Made by a program: the position numbers and the translations under genes. 47,943 nt of DNA from Oscillospiraceae bacterium (GTDB lineage Bacteria; Bacillota; Clostridia; Oscillospirales; Ruminococcaceae): NCBI GenBank assembly GCA_016281125.1, contig JAEEIA010000080.1, forward strand, positions 1 through 47,943, in the 5' to 3' direction. The first letter of the stretch is position 1, and every line of letters begins with the position of its first letter. Below the pieces are notes generated by a model. It made no database searches, was not told the DNA's origin, and saw only the letters and a program-made list of their open reading frames with translations. This document shows, piece after piece, positions 23,638 to 32,478 of this stretch.

Positions 23638-24879
23638 TTAACTGTTCTTCTGCTTTTCTGCGATCTCATGTATGAACTCTGCCAGTTCTTCAGAGTGTGC
23701 CAGTGTCGAAGTATGATCGCCCTTGATCGTGCGAAACTCCTTATCAGGTGCGTTCAGCTGTTCGAGATATTTCTGCTCCGCTCCGCAGTGACAGTCCCGA
23801 TCCCCTTGCAAGATATAAACAGGTATTTCAAAACCGGTGATCTCACTGAGATGCGGGAAATTCGCAGAAAGCCGATCTGTTGTTTCATCGTCATAGTCAT
23901 CGGGCCTGTACCGCGCCCAATCGCTGAGTGTATAGTAAGGATTGAAGAACACTGCCGCGGCAAGGCTGTAATCTGTATCTTTCAGAATATCAGGCAATCC
24001 TACGATACGATCATAGCCATACCGCTTTTGCAGCTTCCTTTCAATTTTCTCCATTTCGACTGCTTTCTTTTCAAGCGCCTGATTGCTCTGGTCGTGATAC
24101 CAATCAACATAGGCGGCGGGTTCATAATCATTCAGAAGCGCTCGGTATTTCTCGTCATGCGCTGTCAATTCCGCCAAAGCCAGCTTTGTGCCTTCATAGT
24201 ATTTCTTTTGCAGCGCAATCTCCTGCGTCGCGTCATAAGGTGCAAAATGAAAGAACATTTCGTAACCGTACGTATCAACTGCCGTGTGGAAGTCAATTCT
24301 TCCCTCTGCATAATCAAGAATTGCCTGATTGACATAAGCATCGGAAAATTCATCCAGTGCAATCGAAAGGCAGATCAGACAATCGACTTTTTCGGGATGC
24401 CTTGCAGCATAGTCCCCACCGTACTTCGAGCCCCACGACATTCCCATAACTGTTAATTTATCCTTGTTCATATAGTCAAGGACAAAATCAGTCACGCGGT
24501 CAATATCCAGCTGCATCATTTCAGACGTGATTGCTGTATTCTGCGAATCATGGATTCCGGTTAATCCGCAATCACGCTGATCCCAGTTGACAACGGTATA
24601 ATCCTTTGCGAGTCTGCGAAGCGCAGGCCAGTCAATAGAACTGGTTGGATTGCCGGGACCGCCGTGCACATACAGCAGGACGGGATTATTCCGGTCTTCA
24701 CCGTAAATGTTGATCCATTGCTTCTGCCCGTTGACATCTATATCCATGACTTCATTGATGCCGCCGTCAGGTGTCCGGCTGTAATGCTGCTTACCGATGA
24801 AACGGACGATCAAAAGAATGATGATAAGTCCAAGCAGAACGATCCCTGTCCATTTGAGGACCTTCAAACACTTTTTCAT
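23638..24879 (-). CDS. Alpha/beta hydrolase, proline-iminopeptidase-like, membrane-anchored
   Basis: A 413-residue serine hydrolase. An N-terminal membrane helix (about 10-28, 'WTGIVLLGLIIILLIVRF') anchors it, with the catalytic part outside. Oxyanion motif 'HGGPG' (72-76) and nucleophile elbow 'GMSWG' with Ser148 match the prolyl aminopeptidase-like branch. Candidate acid and base are in 'QGDRDCH' and 'KGDHTS' near the C-terminus. An inserted helical lid of about 150 residues lies between them. The substrate is unknown, probably small peptides or esters. ATG 24879 follows AGAGGGGA. Single gene with its own promoter. Confidence 0.85.
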   Translation of the reverse strand: MKKCLKVLKWTGIVLLGLIIILLIVRFIGKQHYSRTPDGGINEVMDIDVNGQKQWINIYGEDRNNPVLLYVHGGPGNPTSSIDWPALRRLAKDYTVVNWDQRDCGLTGIHDSQNTAITSEMMQLDIDRVTDFVLDYMNKDKLTVMGMSWGSKYGGDYAARHPEKVDCLICLSIALDEFSDAYVNQAILDYAEGRIDFHTAVDTYGYEMFFHFAPYDATQEIALQKKYYEGTKLALAELTAHDEKYRALLNDYEPAAYVDWYHDQSNQALEKKAVEMEKIERKLQKRYGYDRIVGLPDILKDTDYSLAAAVFFNPYYTLSDWARYRPDDYDDETTDRLSANFPHLSEITGFEIPVYILQGDRDCHCGAEQKYLEQLNAPDKEFRTIKGDHTSTLAHSEELAEFIHEIAEKQKNS

Positions 24880-24930
24880 TGGTGTCCCCTCTAAAATCCG
24901 ATTTGAAGCGGACATTCTCCGCTTTCCCTA

Positions 24931-24960
24931 ATTATATCATAAGCCAATACAAAAAGTCAA
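24931..24960 (-). promoter_or_regulatory. Sigma-A promoter of the alpha/beta hydrolase gene
   Basis: On the minus strand: TTGACT (24960-24955), 18-base spacer, TATAAT (24936-24931), with an extended TGA before the -10 box. Confidence 0.75.
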
Positions 24961-25150
24961 CGAGAGGAGTGCTGCGCAGAGGCAGTTTCAGCGGACTGCT
25001 CCGGCCGAGCGAAACGTCGGCGTGCAGCTATGCGATCTGCTCAGCAGCAATTTTATGATCCTTTGGCGGGTTTGCGGTGCAAACGCATAGCGAAGCGTGC
25101 GGGAGCCCCATTATCAATCCCGCTCTGCCGCACCCACGGCGGTATTCTCT
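24961..25150. other. GC-rich intergenic stretch with small hairpins
   Basis: No gene is supported here. Local stems include GTTTGC-GGT-GCAAAC near 25070 and GTGCGG-GAGC paired with GCTC-TG-CCGCAC over about 25097-25134. No U-run follows. It may be a decayed element or a leader-like RNA, but nothing is recognised. Confidence 0.3.
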
Positions 25151-25151
25151 C

Positions 25152-25180
25152 TTGAATTATCCAGTATCATGTGGTATAAT
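25152..25180 (+). promoter_or_regulatory. Sigma-A promoter of the LysR-type regulator gene
   Basis: TTGAAT (25152-25157), 17-base spacer, TATAAT (25175-25180), 23 bases before the start codon. Confidence 0.72.
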
Positions 25181-25203
25181 ATTACATTGGAGGAGGGGAG
25201 TAT

Positions 25204-26115
25204 ATGACCTTACAGCAGCTGAAATACATCATCATGATTGCGGAAACAGGCTCGATCACAATGGCCGCGGAGCGCCTGTTTATTGCGCAGCCGAGTCTGT
25301 CAAAATCTGTTGCAGAGCTGGAAAAGGAAATGGGCATCACGATTTTCAACCGCAGCAACCGGGGTGTCTATCTTTCGGAAGAAGGGACAAAATTCCTGTC
25401 TTATGCGCGGCAGATTGTCGAGCAGACAGAGCTCCTTGAGCGCGAATACAAGTCCGCACCGCCGCCGAACCGGGCGTTTGCGGTGTCCTCCCAGCACTAT
25501 GCGTTTGTAGTCAATGCGTTTGTGGAGCTGGTGCGGGAATACGGTAGGGATAAGTATGAATTCACGCTCCGTGAGCTGAAAACTGCTGAGATTATCGAGG
25601 ATGTCCGGACGCACAGAAGCGATATCGGCGTCCTGTATCTCAGTCGTTTTAACCGTGAAGTCATCCGGCATATTCTGCAAAATGAAGAGCTGAAATTTGA
25701 ACCGCTGTTTACGGCCAGGCCCCATGTCTTTGTCAGCCGGAGCAATCCGCTTGTCGGCAGAAACAAGGTTACGCTGGATGATCTGAAAGCCTTTCCGCGT
25801 CTGACTTACGATCAGGGCGTGAAGAATTCGTTTTATTATGCGGAGGAGCTCCATATCACTGCCGACAGTCCGAAAAACATCGTTGTTTCCGACAGAGCGA
25901 CACTCTTCAATCTGCTGATCGGACTGAACGGCTATACGATTTCATCGGGGATTCTGAGCACGGATCTCAACGGCAGCAATATCGTGTCGATTCCGCTGGA
26001 AAGTGATGAAATCATGGAGATTGGCTATATTATCACGACCGACAGACCGATGAATACGCTGACAAAGCGTTATCTGGAGCATCTTGACCGGTATATTGCG
26101 AACTGTACGCTCTGA
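25204..26115 (+). CDS. LysR-family transcriptional regulator, likely of methionine genes
   Basis: A 303-residue LysR protein. The N-terminal winged helix-turn-helix is 'LQQLKYIIMIAETGSITMAA' followed by 'RLFIAQPSLSKSVAELEKEM' and 'FNRSNRGVYLSEEGTKFLSY'. The C-terminal two-lobed effector domain runs from about 90 to 300. ATG 25204 follows GGAGGAGGGGAG. It stops directly before a TATAG-N7-CTATG site that precedes metE, so it most likely activates metE-metF, like the MtaR/MetR regulators of streptococci, whose co-inducer is usually homocysteine. The effector here is inferred. Confidence 0.9.
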   Translation: MTLQQLKYIIMIAETGSITMAAERLFIAQPSLSKSVAELEKEMGITIFNRSNRGVYLSEEGTKFLSYARQIVEQTELLEREYKSAPPPNRAFAVSSQHYAFVVNAFVELVREYGRDKYEFTLRELKTAEIIEDVRTHRSDIGVLYLSRFNREVIRHILQNEELKFEPLFTARPHVFVSRSNPLVGRNKVTLDDLKAFPRLTYDQGVKNSFYYAEELHITADSPKNIVVSDRATLFNLLIGLNGYTISSGILSTDLNGSNIVSIPLESDEIMEIGYIITTDRPMNTLTKRYLEHLDRYIANCTL

Positions 26116-26132
26116 TATAGCTTTTAGCTATG
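26116..26132 (+). promoter_or_regulatory. MtaR/MetR-like LysR binding site before metE
   Basis: TATAG-CTTTTAG-CTATG, an inverted repeat matching the published-style MtaR box TATAG-N7-CTATA at 9 of 10 arm positions. It is centred about 65 bases before the expected metE transcription start, the usual place for a LysR activator. Confidence 0.65.
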
Positions 26133-26153
26133 GAATGGCATCTCTTTTTGGTA

Positions 26154-26183
26154 TTAACACATTTCCGGAAGCTGTGGTATAAT
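26154..26183 (+). promoter_or_regulatory. metE promoter
   Basis: TTAACA (26154-26159), 18-base spacer, TATAAT (26178-26183) with an upstream TGG extension. The leader is only about 30 bases, leaving no space for a SAM riboswitch. Confidence 0.7.
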
Positions 26184-26218
26184 GATGTCATATCAAAAAC
26201 ATACCGGAGGCGTAGGAA

Positions 26219-28492
26219 ATGAATACAACAATCATTGGATACCCCAGAATCGGAAATCTGCGTGAACTGAAATTCGCAAGTGAGAAGTATTTCCGCGGCG
26301 AGATCTCCGCAGCAGAACTGGAACAGGCAGCAAAAGAGATCCGTCTGTTCAATCTGAATCTCCAGAAAAACAGCGGACTTGATATGATACCGTCCAACGA
26401 TTTTTCGTTTTATGACGGCGTACTGGATACCGCATTTCTGCTGAATGCCGTGCCTGCCAGATATTCTGCGCTCGGCCTTTCCGGGCTGGATACCTATTTT
26501 GCGGCAGCACGCGGCTATCAGGGTGAAAAGGGCGACGTCAAGGCGCTTGCCATGAAAAAATGGTTCAATACCAACTATCACTATATGGTTCCGGAGATTG
26601 ACGATGACACGGAAATCCGTCTGACCGGCACAAAACCGTTCGGCCTTTTCCGTGAGGCGCTGGATCACGGCGTGAAAACAAAACCGGTTCTCATCGGCGC
26701 GTACACATTCCTCAAGCTCGCAAGATTCAGGGGGCAAAAAAAAGCCGCTGATTTTATTCAGCAGGCTGCCGGTGCGTATTCTGAACTGCTGGAGAAATTC
26801 AGTGCACTCGGCGCAGAATGGGTGCAGTTCGATGAACCCTCGCTCGTCATGGATATGACTGCGGAGGATATTCAGCTGTTCAAAGCGCTGTATGAACAGA
26901 TTCTGCCGCACAAGGGCAGTGTCAAAGTGCTGGCGCAGACCTATTTCGGCGATGTACGTGATTGCTACCAGGCGCTTTGCAGCCTCGGCTTTGACGGCAT
27001 CGGTCTGGATTTTGTCGAAGGCAAACATTCCCTTGCACTTGTCAGGGAGAACGGCTTTCCGAAGGACAAGGTTCTGTTCGCGGGTGTTGTGAACGGCAAG
27101 AATATCTGGCGCAACAGCTATGCCGCGACGATCCTGACACTCAATCAGTTAAAGGAGCATGCTTCCGCAATCGTACTGAATACATCCTGCTCCCTGCTCC
27201 ATGTTCCCTGTACGCTCGCAAACGAAACAAAGCTCGCGGAAGGCTATAAGAAGCACTTTGCCTATGCAGAGGAAAAGCTCACAGAGCTTGCGGAACTAAA
27301 ACAGATCGCGGATTCCGACGCACCGTTTGAAACAGAGGAATATCGCCGGAATGCCGCGCTGCACAATGAGAAACGCTCCGGCACAAACGATGCCGTCAAA
27401 GCAAAGGTCGCCGCGCTGACCGCGCAGGACTTCGTCAGACAGCCGGAATTTGCAGAACGTGAAAAGATCCAGAAGGCACGTTTTCAGCTGCCGCTGTTTC
27501 CGACAACAACCATCGGATCGTTCCCGCAGACGGCGGATGTCAAATCTGCCCGCACTGCACTGCGCAGGGGAGAACTGTCAGCCACGGATTACGAAAAGCT
27601 GATTGAGCGCAAGATTGCGGAATGTGTCGCGTTACAGGAGAAAATCGGTCTGGACGTGCTCGTTCACGGCGAATTTGAGCGCAACGACATGGTGGAATAC
27701 TTCGGAGAATGCCTTGACGGATATCTCTTTACGGAAAAAGCGTGGGTGCAGTCCTACGGTACGCGCTGCGTCAAGCCGCCGGTTATCTGGGGCGATATTT
27801 CCAGAGCCAAGCCGATGACTGTGCGCTGGTCTGTCTATGCACAAAGCCTGACGGAGAAACCGATGAAGGGAATGCTGACCGGCCCTGTGACGATTCTCAA
27901 CTGGTCGTTCCCGCGCGAGGATATTTCTCTGAAAGAGAGCGCGCTGCAAATCGCACTGGCCATCCGCGAGGAGGTGCTGGATCTCGAAGCGAACGGCATC
28001 CGCATCATTCAGGTGGATGAAGCTGCGCTGCGTGAAAAGCTGCCGCTTCGCAAAGCCGACTGGCACGAGGATTATCTTGACTGGGCAATTCCTGCGTTCC
28101 GGTATGTACACAGCGGCGTGAAACCGGAAACACAGATTCACACGCATATGTGTTACAGCGAATTTGCGGATATTATTCGGGATATTGACGATATGGATGC
28201 GGATGTGATCACATTTGAGGCGTCACGTTCCGATCTGACGATTCTGGATGTGCTGAAAGAAAACAATTTCCGTACAGAGGTCGGACCGGGCGTATATGAT
28301 ATCCATTCTCCGCGTATTCCGTCGAAAGAGGAGATCAAAGACGCAATCAGCAAAATGCGTGCGCGGATCCCTGCGGAAAAGCTCTGGGTCAACCCGGACT
28401 GCGGCCTGAAAACCAGAGGAAATGCGGAAACCGTTCCGAGCCTTGAAAACCTTGTGAATGCGGCAAAAGAGGCAAGAAATGAAAACTGCTGA
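26219..28492 (+). CDS. metE: Cobalamin-independent methionine synthase
   Basis: A 757-residue enzyme that transfers the methyl group of 5-methyltetrahydropteroyl-glutamate to homocysteine. Both halves of the duplicated barrel are present: N-terminal '[20 protein letters not shown]' and C-terminal '[20 protein letters not shown]'. The zinc and homocysteine site is in the C-terminal half: H643 and C645 ('THMCYSEF') and C728 ('NPDCGLKTR'). Substrate-binding '[16 protein letters not shown]' is intact. ATG 26219 follows CGGAGGCG. It is probably activated by the LysR protein just upstream. It overlaps metF by 14 bases, so the methyl donor and its user are made together. Confidence 0.97.
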   Translation: MNTTIIGYPRIGNLRELKFASEKYFRGEISAAELEQAAKEIRLFNLNLQKNSGLDMIPSNDFSFYDGVLDTAFLLNAVPARYSALGLSGLDTYFAAARGYQGEKGDVKALAMKKWFNTNYHYMVPEIDDDTEIRLTGTKPFGLFREALDHGVKTKPVLIGAYTFLKLARFRGQKKAADFIQQAAGAYSELLEKFSALGAEWVQFDEPSLVMDMTAEDIQLFKALYEQILPHKGSVKVLAQTYFGDVRDCYQALCSLGFDGIGLDFVEGKHSLALVRENGFPKDKVLFAGVVNGKNIWRNSYAATILTLNQLKEHASAIVLNTSCSLLHVPCTLANETKLAEGYKKHFAYAEEKLTELAELKQIADSDAPFETEEYRRNAALHNEKRSGTNDAVKAKVAALTAQDFVRQPEFAEREKIQKARFQLPLFPTTTIGSFPQTADVKSARTALRRGELSATDYEKLIERKIAECVALQEKIGLDVLVHGEFERNDMVEYFGECLDGYLFTEKAWVQSYGTRCVKPPVIWGDISRAKPMTVRWSVYAQSLTEKPMKGMLTGPVTILNWSFPREDISLKESALQIALAIREEVLDLEANGIRIIQVDEAALREKLPLRKADWHEDYLDWAIPAFRYVHSGVKPETQIHTHMCYSEFADIIRDIDDMDADVITFEASRSDLTILDVLKENNFRTEVGPGVYDIHSPRIPSKEEIKDAISKMRARIPAEKLWVNPDCGLKTRGNAETVPSLENLVNAAKEARNENC

Positions 28493-29357
28493 TTTATTCA
28501 AACAGAAAACTGTTTTTTCGCTGGAGGTGTTTCCGCCGAAGCCGGATGCGGACGAGCGCGTGATTTATCAGACGCTGGAGCAGCTTTCCGATATCAAGCC
28601 GGATTTTATCAGCGTGACATACGGCGCGGGCGGCGGTAAAAACGGCAGCAAAACCATACAGATCGCATCGGATATTCAGCGCAGATACGGTGTGGAAAGC
28701 GTTGCGCATCTGCCCTGCATCAACCTGACGAAGCCGCAGGCGAAAGAGATCCTTGACCGGATGCAGGAAGCCGGCATCGAAAACATTCTTGCGCTGCGCG
28801 GCGACCGCACGGATGATGCCGCGCCTGCCGGAGATTTCCGCAATGCCAGCGACCTCATTTCATTCATCCGGGCGCATTATGATTTCAACATCCTTGCCGC
28901 ATGCTATCCGGAGATTCACTCGGAAAGCAGCAGTGCGGTCGATGACCTGAAATGGCTGAAATACAAAACGGACTGCGGCGCCGATCATCTGATCACACAG
29001 CTGTTCCTTGACAATGCATACTTCTATGATTTTCAGGAGAAAGCGCGCATTGCCGGGATTTCTGCACCGATCGAAGCGGGCATCATGCCTGTCACCAATA
29101 AGCGGCAGATCGAGCGCATGGTAAAGCTGTGCGGGGTCGCGCTGCCGAAGAAATTCGTGCGCATGCTGGAAAAATATGAGTATCATGAAACGGCTCTGCG
29201 GGATGCAGGCATTGCCTATGCGATAGATCAGATCACCGACCTGATTGCAGAGGGCGTGGACGGCATTCATCTTTATACGATGAACAATGCCTATATTGCG
29301 CACAGAATCTTTGACGCAGTGCAGAGCCTGATTTCTGCGAATGTTCGCAGCGCGTGA
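28479..29357 (+). CDS. metF: 5,10-methylenetetrahydrofolate reductase
   Basis: A 292-residue FAD enzyme of folate metabolism that makes 5-methyl-THF, the methyl donor used by MetE. TIM-barrel landmarks: '[20 protein letters not shown]', with the catalytic Glu in 'EVFPPK', '[12 protein letters not shown]', '[11 protein letters not shown]', '[10 protein letters not shown]' and '[11 protein letters not shown]' for flavin and folate contacts, and '[14 protein letters not shown]'. Length is normal. ATG 28479 lies inside the end of metE with GAGGCAAG upstream; an in-frame GTG-like start further up is less likely. Translationally coupled to metE. Confidence 0.95.
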   Translation: MKTADLFKQKTVFSLEVFPPKPDADERVIYQTLEQLSDIKPDFISVTYGAGGGKNGSKTIQIASDIQRRYGVESVAHLPCINLTKPQAKEILDRMQEAGIENILALRGDRTDDAAPAGDFRNASDLISFIRAHYDFNILAACYPEIHSESSSAVDDLKWLKYKTDCGADHLITQLFLDNAYFYDFQEKARIAGISAPIEAGIMPVTNKRQIERMVKLCGVALPKKFVRMLEKYEYHETALRDAGIAYAIDQITDLIAEGVDGIHLYTMNNAYIAHRIFDAVQSLISANVRSA

Positions 29358-29434
29358 CCGTACATGCCGGTGACCGGCATAAGATGATAAACATGGAATC
29401 AGCTTCAGAGCTGCACAGCAAAAACGGAAAAATA

Positions 29435-29473
29435 CGAACCGCCGGCCGCAATCATCATGCAGCCGGCGGTTCG
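29435..29473. terminator. Perfect 12-bp terminator between metF and the export operon
   Basis: CGAACCGCCGGC (29435-29446) and GCCGGCGGTTCG (29462-29473). On the minus strand it is followed by TATTTTT, so it chiefly ends the export operon; it may also end metF transcripts. Confidence 0.85.
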
Positions 29474-29480
29474 CATCTAT

Positions 29481-30164
29481 TCAGTTCCCCTCGAACATTT
29501 CCCCGTCAACGATACGCACGGTTCTCTGTGCCCATTTTGCCACATTCATATCATGGGTGATCATGACGATTGTGTTGCCCATTTCATGCAGCTTCGTAAA
29601 CAGCTTCAATACCTCTGTGCCGCTGTTCTGGTCAAGCGCACCGGTCGGCTCATCTGCAAGCAGCAGCGAGGGCTTGCTGCACAGTGCCCGTGCAATCGCA
29701 ACTCTCTGCCGCTGACCGCCTGACAGCTCCGAAGGCTTATGCCGCAGACGCTCCGACAGGCCAAGCATCGAAATGACTTCCCCGCATTCCTTTTCCGCAG
29801 TTTTCCGGTCTTCGCCGCGCATCAGCAGCGGCATGATGATATTCTGCATCACCGTATAGGTCGGAATCAGATGATAATTCTGAAAGATGAATCCGATTTC
29901 CTGATTGCGGATCTTGGTCAGCTCCTTTTCCTTTGCTTCATGGATCGGGATGCTGTTCAGCTGATAAGAGCCGCTGTCCATGGTGTCCATGCAGCCGATA
30001 ATATTCATCAGCGTCGATTTGCCGGAGCCGGACGGCCCCAGGATTGCAGTGAATTCCCCCTTATTGACCGTAAAATCAATGCTTTTGAGGACATTCAGCT
30101 TTTCCGCGCCCATCTGATAGCTCTTGCAGACCTGCTTCATGGAAATGACCTGTTCTGTTCCCAT
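29481..30164 (-). CDS. MacB/LolD-type ABC transporter ATPase
   Basis: A 227-residue ATPase with 'GPSGSGKST' (Walker A), 'GFIFQNYHLIPTYTVMQNI' (Q-loop), 'LSGGQRQRVAIARAL' (signature), 'LLLADEPTGALD' (Walker B) and 'MITHDMN' (switch His). This set is typical of ATPases that work with FtsX-like permeases in MacAB-like systems. Its partner is the permease at 31044-32477. It is the last gene of a five-gene minus-strand operon and starts 9 bases after the lipoprotein gene. Confidence 0.95.
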   Translation of the reverse strand: MGTEQVISMKQVCKSYQMGAEKLNVLKSIDFTVNKGEFTAILGPSGSGKSTLMNIIGCMDTMDSGSYQLNSIPIHEAKEKELTKIRNQEIGFIFQNYHLIPTYTVMQNIIMPLLMRGEDRKTAEKECGEVISMLGLSERLRHKPSELSGGQRQRVAIARALCSKPSLLLADEPTGALDQNSGTEVLKLFTKLHEMGNTIVMITHDMNVAKWAQRTVRIVDGEMFEGN

Positions 30165-30173
30165 ACATATCCC

Positions 30174-31031
30174 TCACTCTTCCATGATCCAAATTGCTGT
30201 GATGACGTCATTGCCATCACTGTCTTTTTCGACAGTACACTTGATCAGATTGCCGGATTTCAGCACTTCAAAATCCGTTTCGACACCCAGCGCAGTCGTG
30301 ACAGTCGTTCCGACTGCGATGCGCAGCTCTTCCTGTTCGCCGGTCAGCGTATAGCTGCTGCTCCCGCTGCGGTTTGATTTGCTGCCGCCGAATTTCGATT
30401 TGTCAAAGCCTTCCGGCATCTCACCGTCAGCCGGTTTCTCAAATCCCTCCGGCAGATTGGACGGATCAAATCCCTCCGGCATCTCGCCGCTGAATTTGGA
30501 TTTGTCAAAGCCCTCCGGCTTTTCGCGCTTGGATTCGCCCGATTCGTTATCTGAATCGCCGTCTTTTTTGGATCGGCTGAATCCCTCCGGCATATTCGAG
30601 GGATCAAAGCCCTCCGGCATCTCGCCGCTGAATTTCGATTTGTCGAAGCCCTCCGGTCTTTCACGCTTGGTATCGCCGGATTCATTATCGGAATCGCTGT
30701 TCTTTTTCGATCTGCTGAATCCCTCCGGCATATTCGAGGGATCAAAGCCCTCCGGCATTTCCCCGCTGAATTTTGACTTGTCAAAGCCTTCCGGCTTTTC
30801 GCGTTTGGAGTCGCCGGAGCGTTTTCCGGAATCCGATTCCTCCGCGGCATCTGCATTGCCGCTGTCCGCGTTTTCGTTGTAATCCGCCAGCAGAAGCACG
30901 ATATCATTGCCCGATACAGAATCAATCTGCCCGTAAATATAGTCTGCATTCGCTGCGCTGGCATTGCTGCCGCACGCTGTCAGGGATGCAAGCAATGCTG
31001 CTGCCATGGCAGCTGTCAATAATCTTTTCAT
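30174..31031 (-). CDS. Lipoprotein with internal PEGF repeats
   Basis: A 285-residue secreted lipoprotein. The signal peptide ends in a lipobox 'LTAC' with Cys20. Residues 76-216 contain three copies of a 46-residue unit built on 'KREKPEGFDKSKFSGEMPEG' and 'FDPSNMPEGFSRSKK', divided by acidic Ser/Asp linkers, plus a short fourth piece. Residues 225-285 form a compact strand-rich C-terminal domain ('YTLTGEQEELRIAVGTTVTT'). The repeats are low-complexity and charged. No catalytic motif is seen. It sits between permease and ATPase genes of the export operon, so it is probably a surface partner of the transporter. The same PEGFDPSN motif ends the first adaptor protein of the operon. Confidence 0.82.
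   Translation of the reverse strand: MKRLLTAAMAAALLASLTACGSNASAANADYIYGQIDSVSGNDIVLLLADYNENADSGNADAAEESDSGKRSGDSKREKPEGFDKSKFSGEMPEGFDPSNMPEGFSRSKKNSDSDNESGDTKRERPEGFDKSKFSGEMPEGFDPSNMPEGFSRSKKDGDSDNESGESKREKPEGFDKSKFSGEMPEGFDPSNLPEGFEKPADGEMPEGFDKSKFGGSKSNRSGSSSYTLTGEQEELRIAVGTTVTTALGVETDFEVLKSGNLIKCTVEKDSDGNDVITAIWIMEE
30384..30806 (-). repeat. Three 138-bp coding tandem repeats
   Basis: The in-frame units start at about 30806, 30668 and 30530 (minus strand), each 46 codons long; the last is partial. They are very similar at DNA level, which favours copy-number change by recombination or slippage. Confidence 0.75.
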
Positions 31032-31043
31032 ATCTGATCTCCT

Positions 31044-32477
31044 TTATTCGCTGGAAAGTGCCTCGACCGGAACGAGCTTGGACGCCTTCCAGGCCGGATA
31101 GAATCCGAATACCGTGCCGGTCACAATCGAAAACGCAAGTGCAAGCACTGCGCCGCTAACGGACATTTCCGTGCGGATGCTGAAACCGGACAGCACCGGA
31201 TTGATAACAAAGCTCAGCATAACGCCGATGATGCCGCCGATCAGACTGATGAAGCAGGCTTCCATGATGAACTCCAGCAGGATATCCCTGCGGGAGCCGC
31301 CGATTGCTTTCAGAATGCCGATTTCCTCAGTGCGTTCCTTGACGGATACGAACAGCACGTTCATGATGCTGATGCCGCCGATGATGAACACGATTGACGC
31401 CATAGCAATCAGCATGAGCGTCAGCGTTTCGTTGGATTTGTTCGCAGCTTCCATTTTGCTGCCTGCATCGGAGATTGTAAATTCCGCATTCGGATAGCTT
31501 GCGGCAAGCACCGTTTTCACATTTTCGCGTACTGCTTCGATGTTGTCAACATCTGCTGCAATCACGGTGATCGTCGGGCTGATTTCGCTGCCGGTCAGAT
31601 ACTTGATGCCGGTCGCATACGGGATGAAGATTGCTTCATCCGCGCTGATGCCTGCCTCGACAGAGCCCTGTTCCGCCAGAACGCCGCCGACCGTATACGG
31701 GCGGTCGTCGATATAAACAAGGCTGTCATAGGCATCCTCTGCGCTGCCGAAGATCTGTTTGGCTGTACTGTATCCGAGGACACAGACCTTTGTTTTGTTC
31801 TCGTTGTCGGCATCGGTCAGATAATCGCCGAACAGCATCGTGAGATTGCTCAGCTCTGCGTAATTGGAGAGCGTGCCGGCAACGGTATAGGATTCTGTTT
31901 CCTCAATGTTGCCGCCGTAGATATTCTGCTTGACCGTATAGGAAATGGTCGCGTCGCTCAGTCCCGGGACATAGGAGGTGATGTCCTCCATGTCATCGGC
32001 GGAAAGCGTGATGCGCTCCGTGTTTTTGGTATCGCTGCCGCCGCCGAAGATGCCGCCGAACATACTGCCGAATCCCGAGAAGAATCCGCTGCCGCGGCTG
32101 CTTTTTTCGCCGGAGCCGCCGGAGCTGCTTCCGCCTGAACGGCTGCCGGAGAAGGACGGCATCTCGCCGCCGCCCGGCATGGAAAAGCTGCCGGAGAAAT
32201 CCGGCCGGCTGCCGCTGCTACTGCCGACGGAGGAAGGTCTGCTGCCGCCGAATGAGAATCCGCCGCTGCCCTGTGCCTGTTCATAGCTGATATCCAGCGC
32301 ACCGGCGTTGAGATTCCGGAACTGCTCTGCCACATCCGCCTTGCCGCCGCGTCCGACCGCAATCACGATCACGATGGTTGTCGCGCCGACGATAATGCCG
32401 ATTGAGGTCAGCAGAACCTTGAATTTGTTTTGGATGAGATTCAGCTTCACAAGATTGAGTATTTCTGAAAACCGCAT
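31044..32477 (-). CDS. MacB/FtsX-type ABC transporter permease
   Basis: A 477-residue permease: first membrane helix about 18-42 ('KVLLTSIGIIVGATTIVIVI'), a large outer MacB periplasmic-core-like domain, then three C-terminal helices ('LTLMLIAMASIVFIIGGISI', 'FISLIGGIIGVMLSFVI', 'GAVLALAFSIVTGTVFGFYP'). 'KERTEEIGILKAIGGSRRDI' is the FtsX coupling motif. An unusual feature is a Gly/Ser-rich insert at about 70-150, next to the first outer strands, of very low complexity. It starts 1 base after the adaptor stop codon and is followed after 12 bases by the lipoprotein gene. Confidence 0.92.
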   Translation of the reverse strand: MRFSEILNLVKLNLIQNKFKVLLTSIGIIVGATTIVIVIAVGRGGKADVAEQFRNLNAGALDISYEQAQGSGGFSFGGSRPSSVGSSSGSRPDFSGSFSMPGGGEMPSFSGSRSGGSSSGGSGEKSSRGSGFFSGFGSMFGGIFGGGSDTKNTERITLSADDMEDITSYVPGLSDATISYTVKQNIYGGNIEETESYTVAGTLSNYAELSNLTMLFGDYLTDADNENKTKVCVLGYSTAKQIFGSAEDAYDSLVYIDDRPYTVGGVLAEQGSVEAGISADEAIFIPYATGIKYLTGSEISPTITVIAADVDNIEAVRENVKTVLAASYPNAEFTISDAGSKMEAANKSNETLTLMLIAMASIVFIIGGISIMNVLFVSVKERTEEIGILKAIGGSRRDILLEFIMEACFISLIGGIIGVMLSFVINPVLSGFSIRTEMSVSGAVLALAFSIVTGTVFGFYPAWKASKLVPVEALSSE

Positions 32478-32478
32478 A

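Noticed and set aside
26116-26218. SAM riboswitch (S-box) before metE
   Set aside because: Only about 30 bases lie between the -10 box and the start codon, and no S-box core is seen.
30384-30806. Repeats that might be CRISPR or an intergenic repeat family
   Set aside because: They are in-frame 46-codon units inside a lipoprotein gene.
31157-31162. GCTAAC half-site inside the permease gene
   Set aside because: It is a single half inside coding sequence with no palindrome partner; chance is sufficient.
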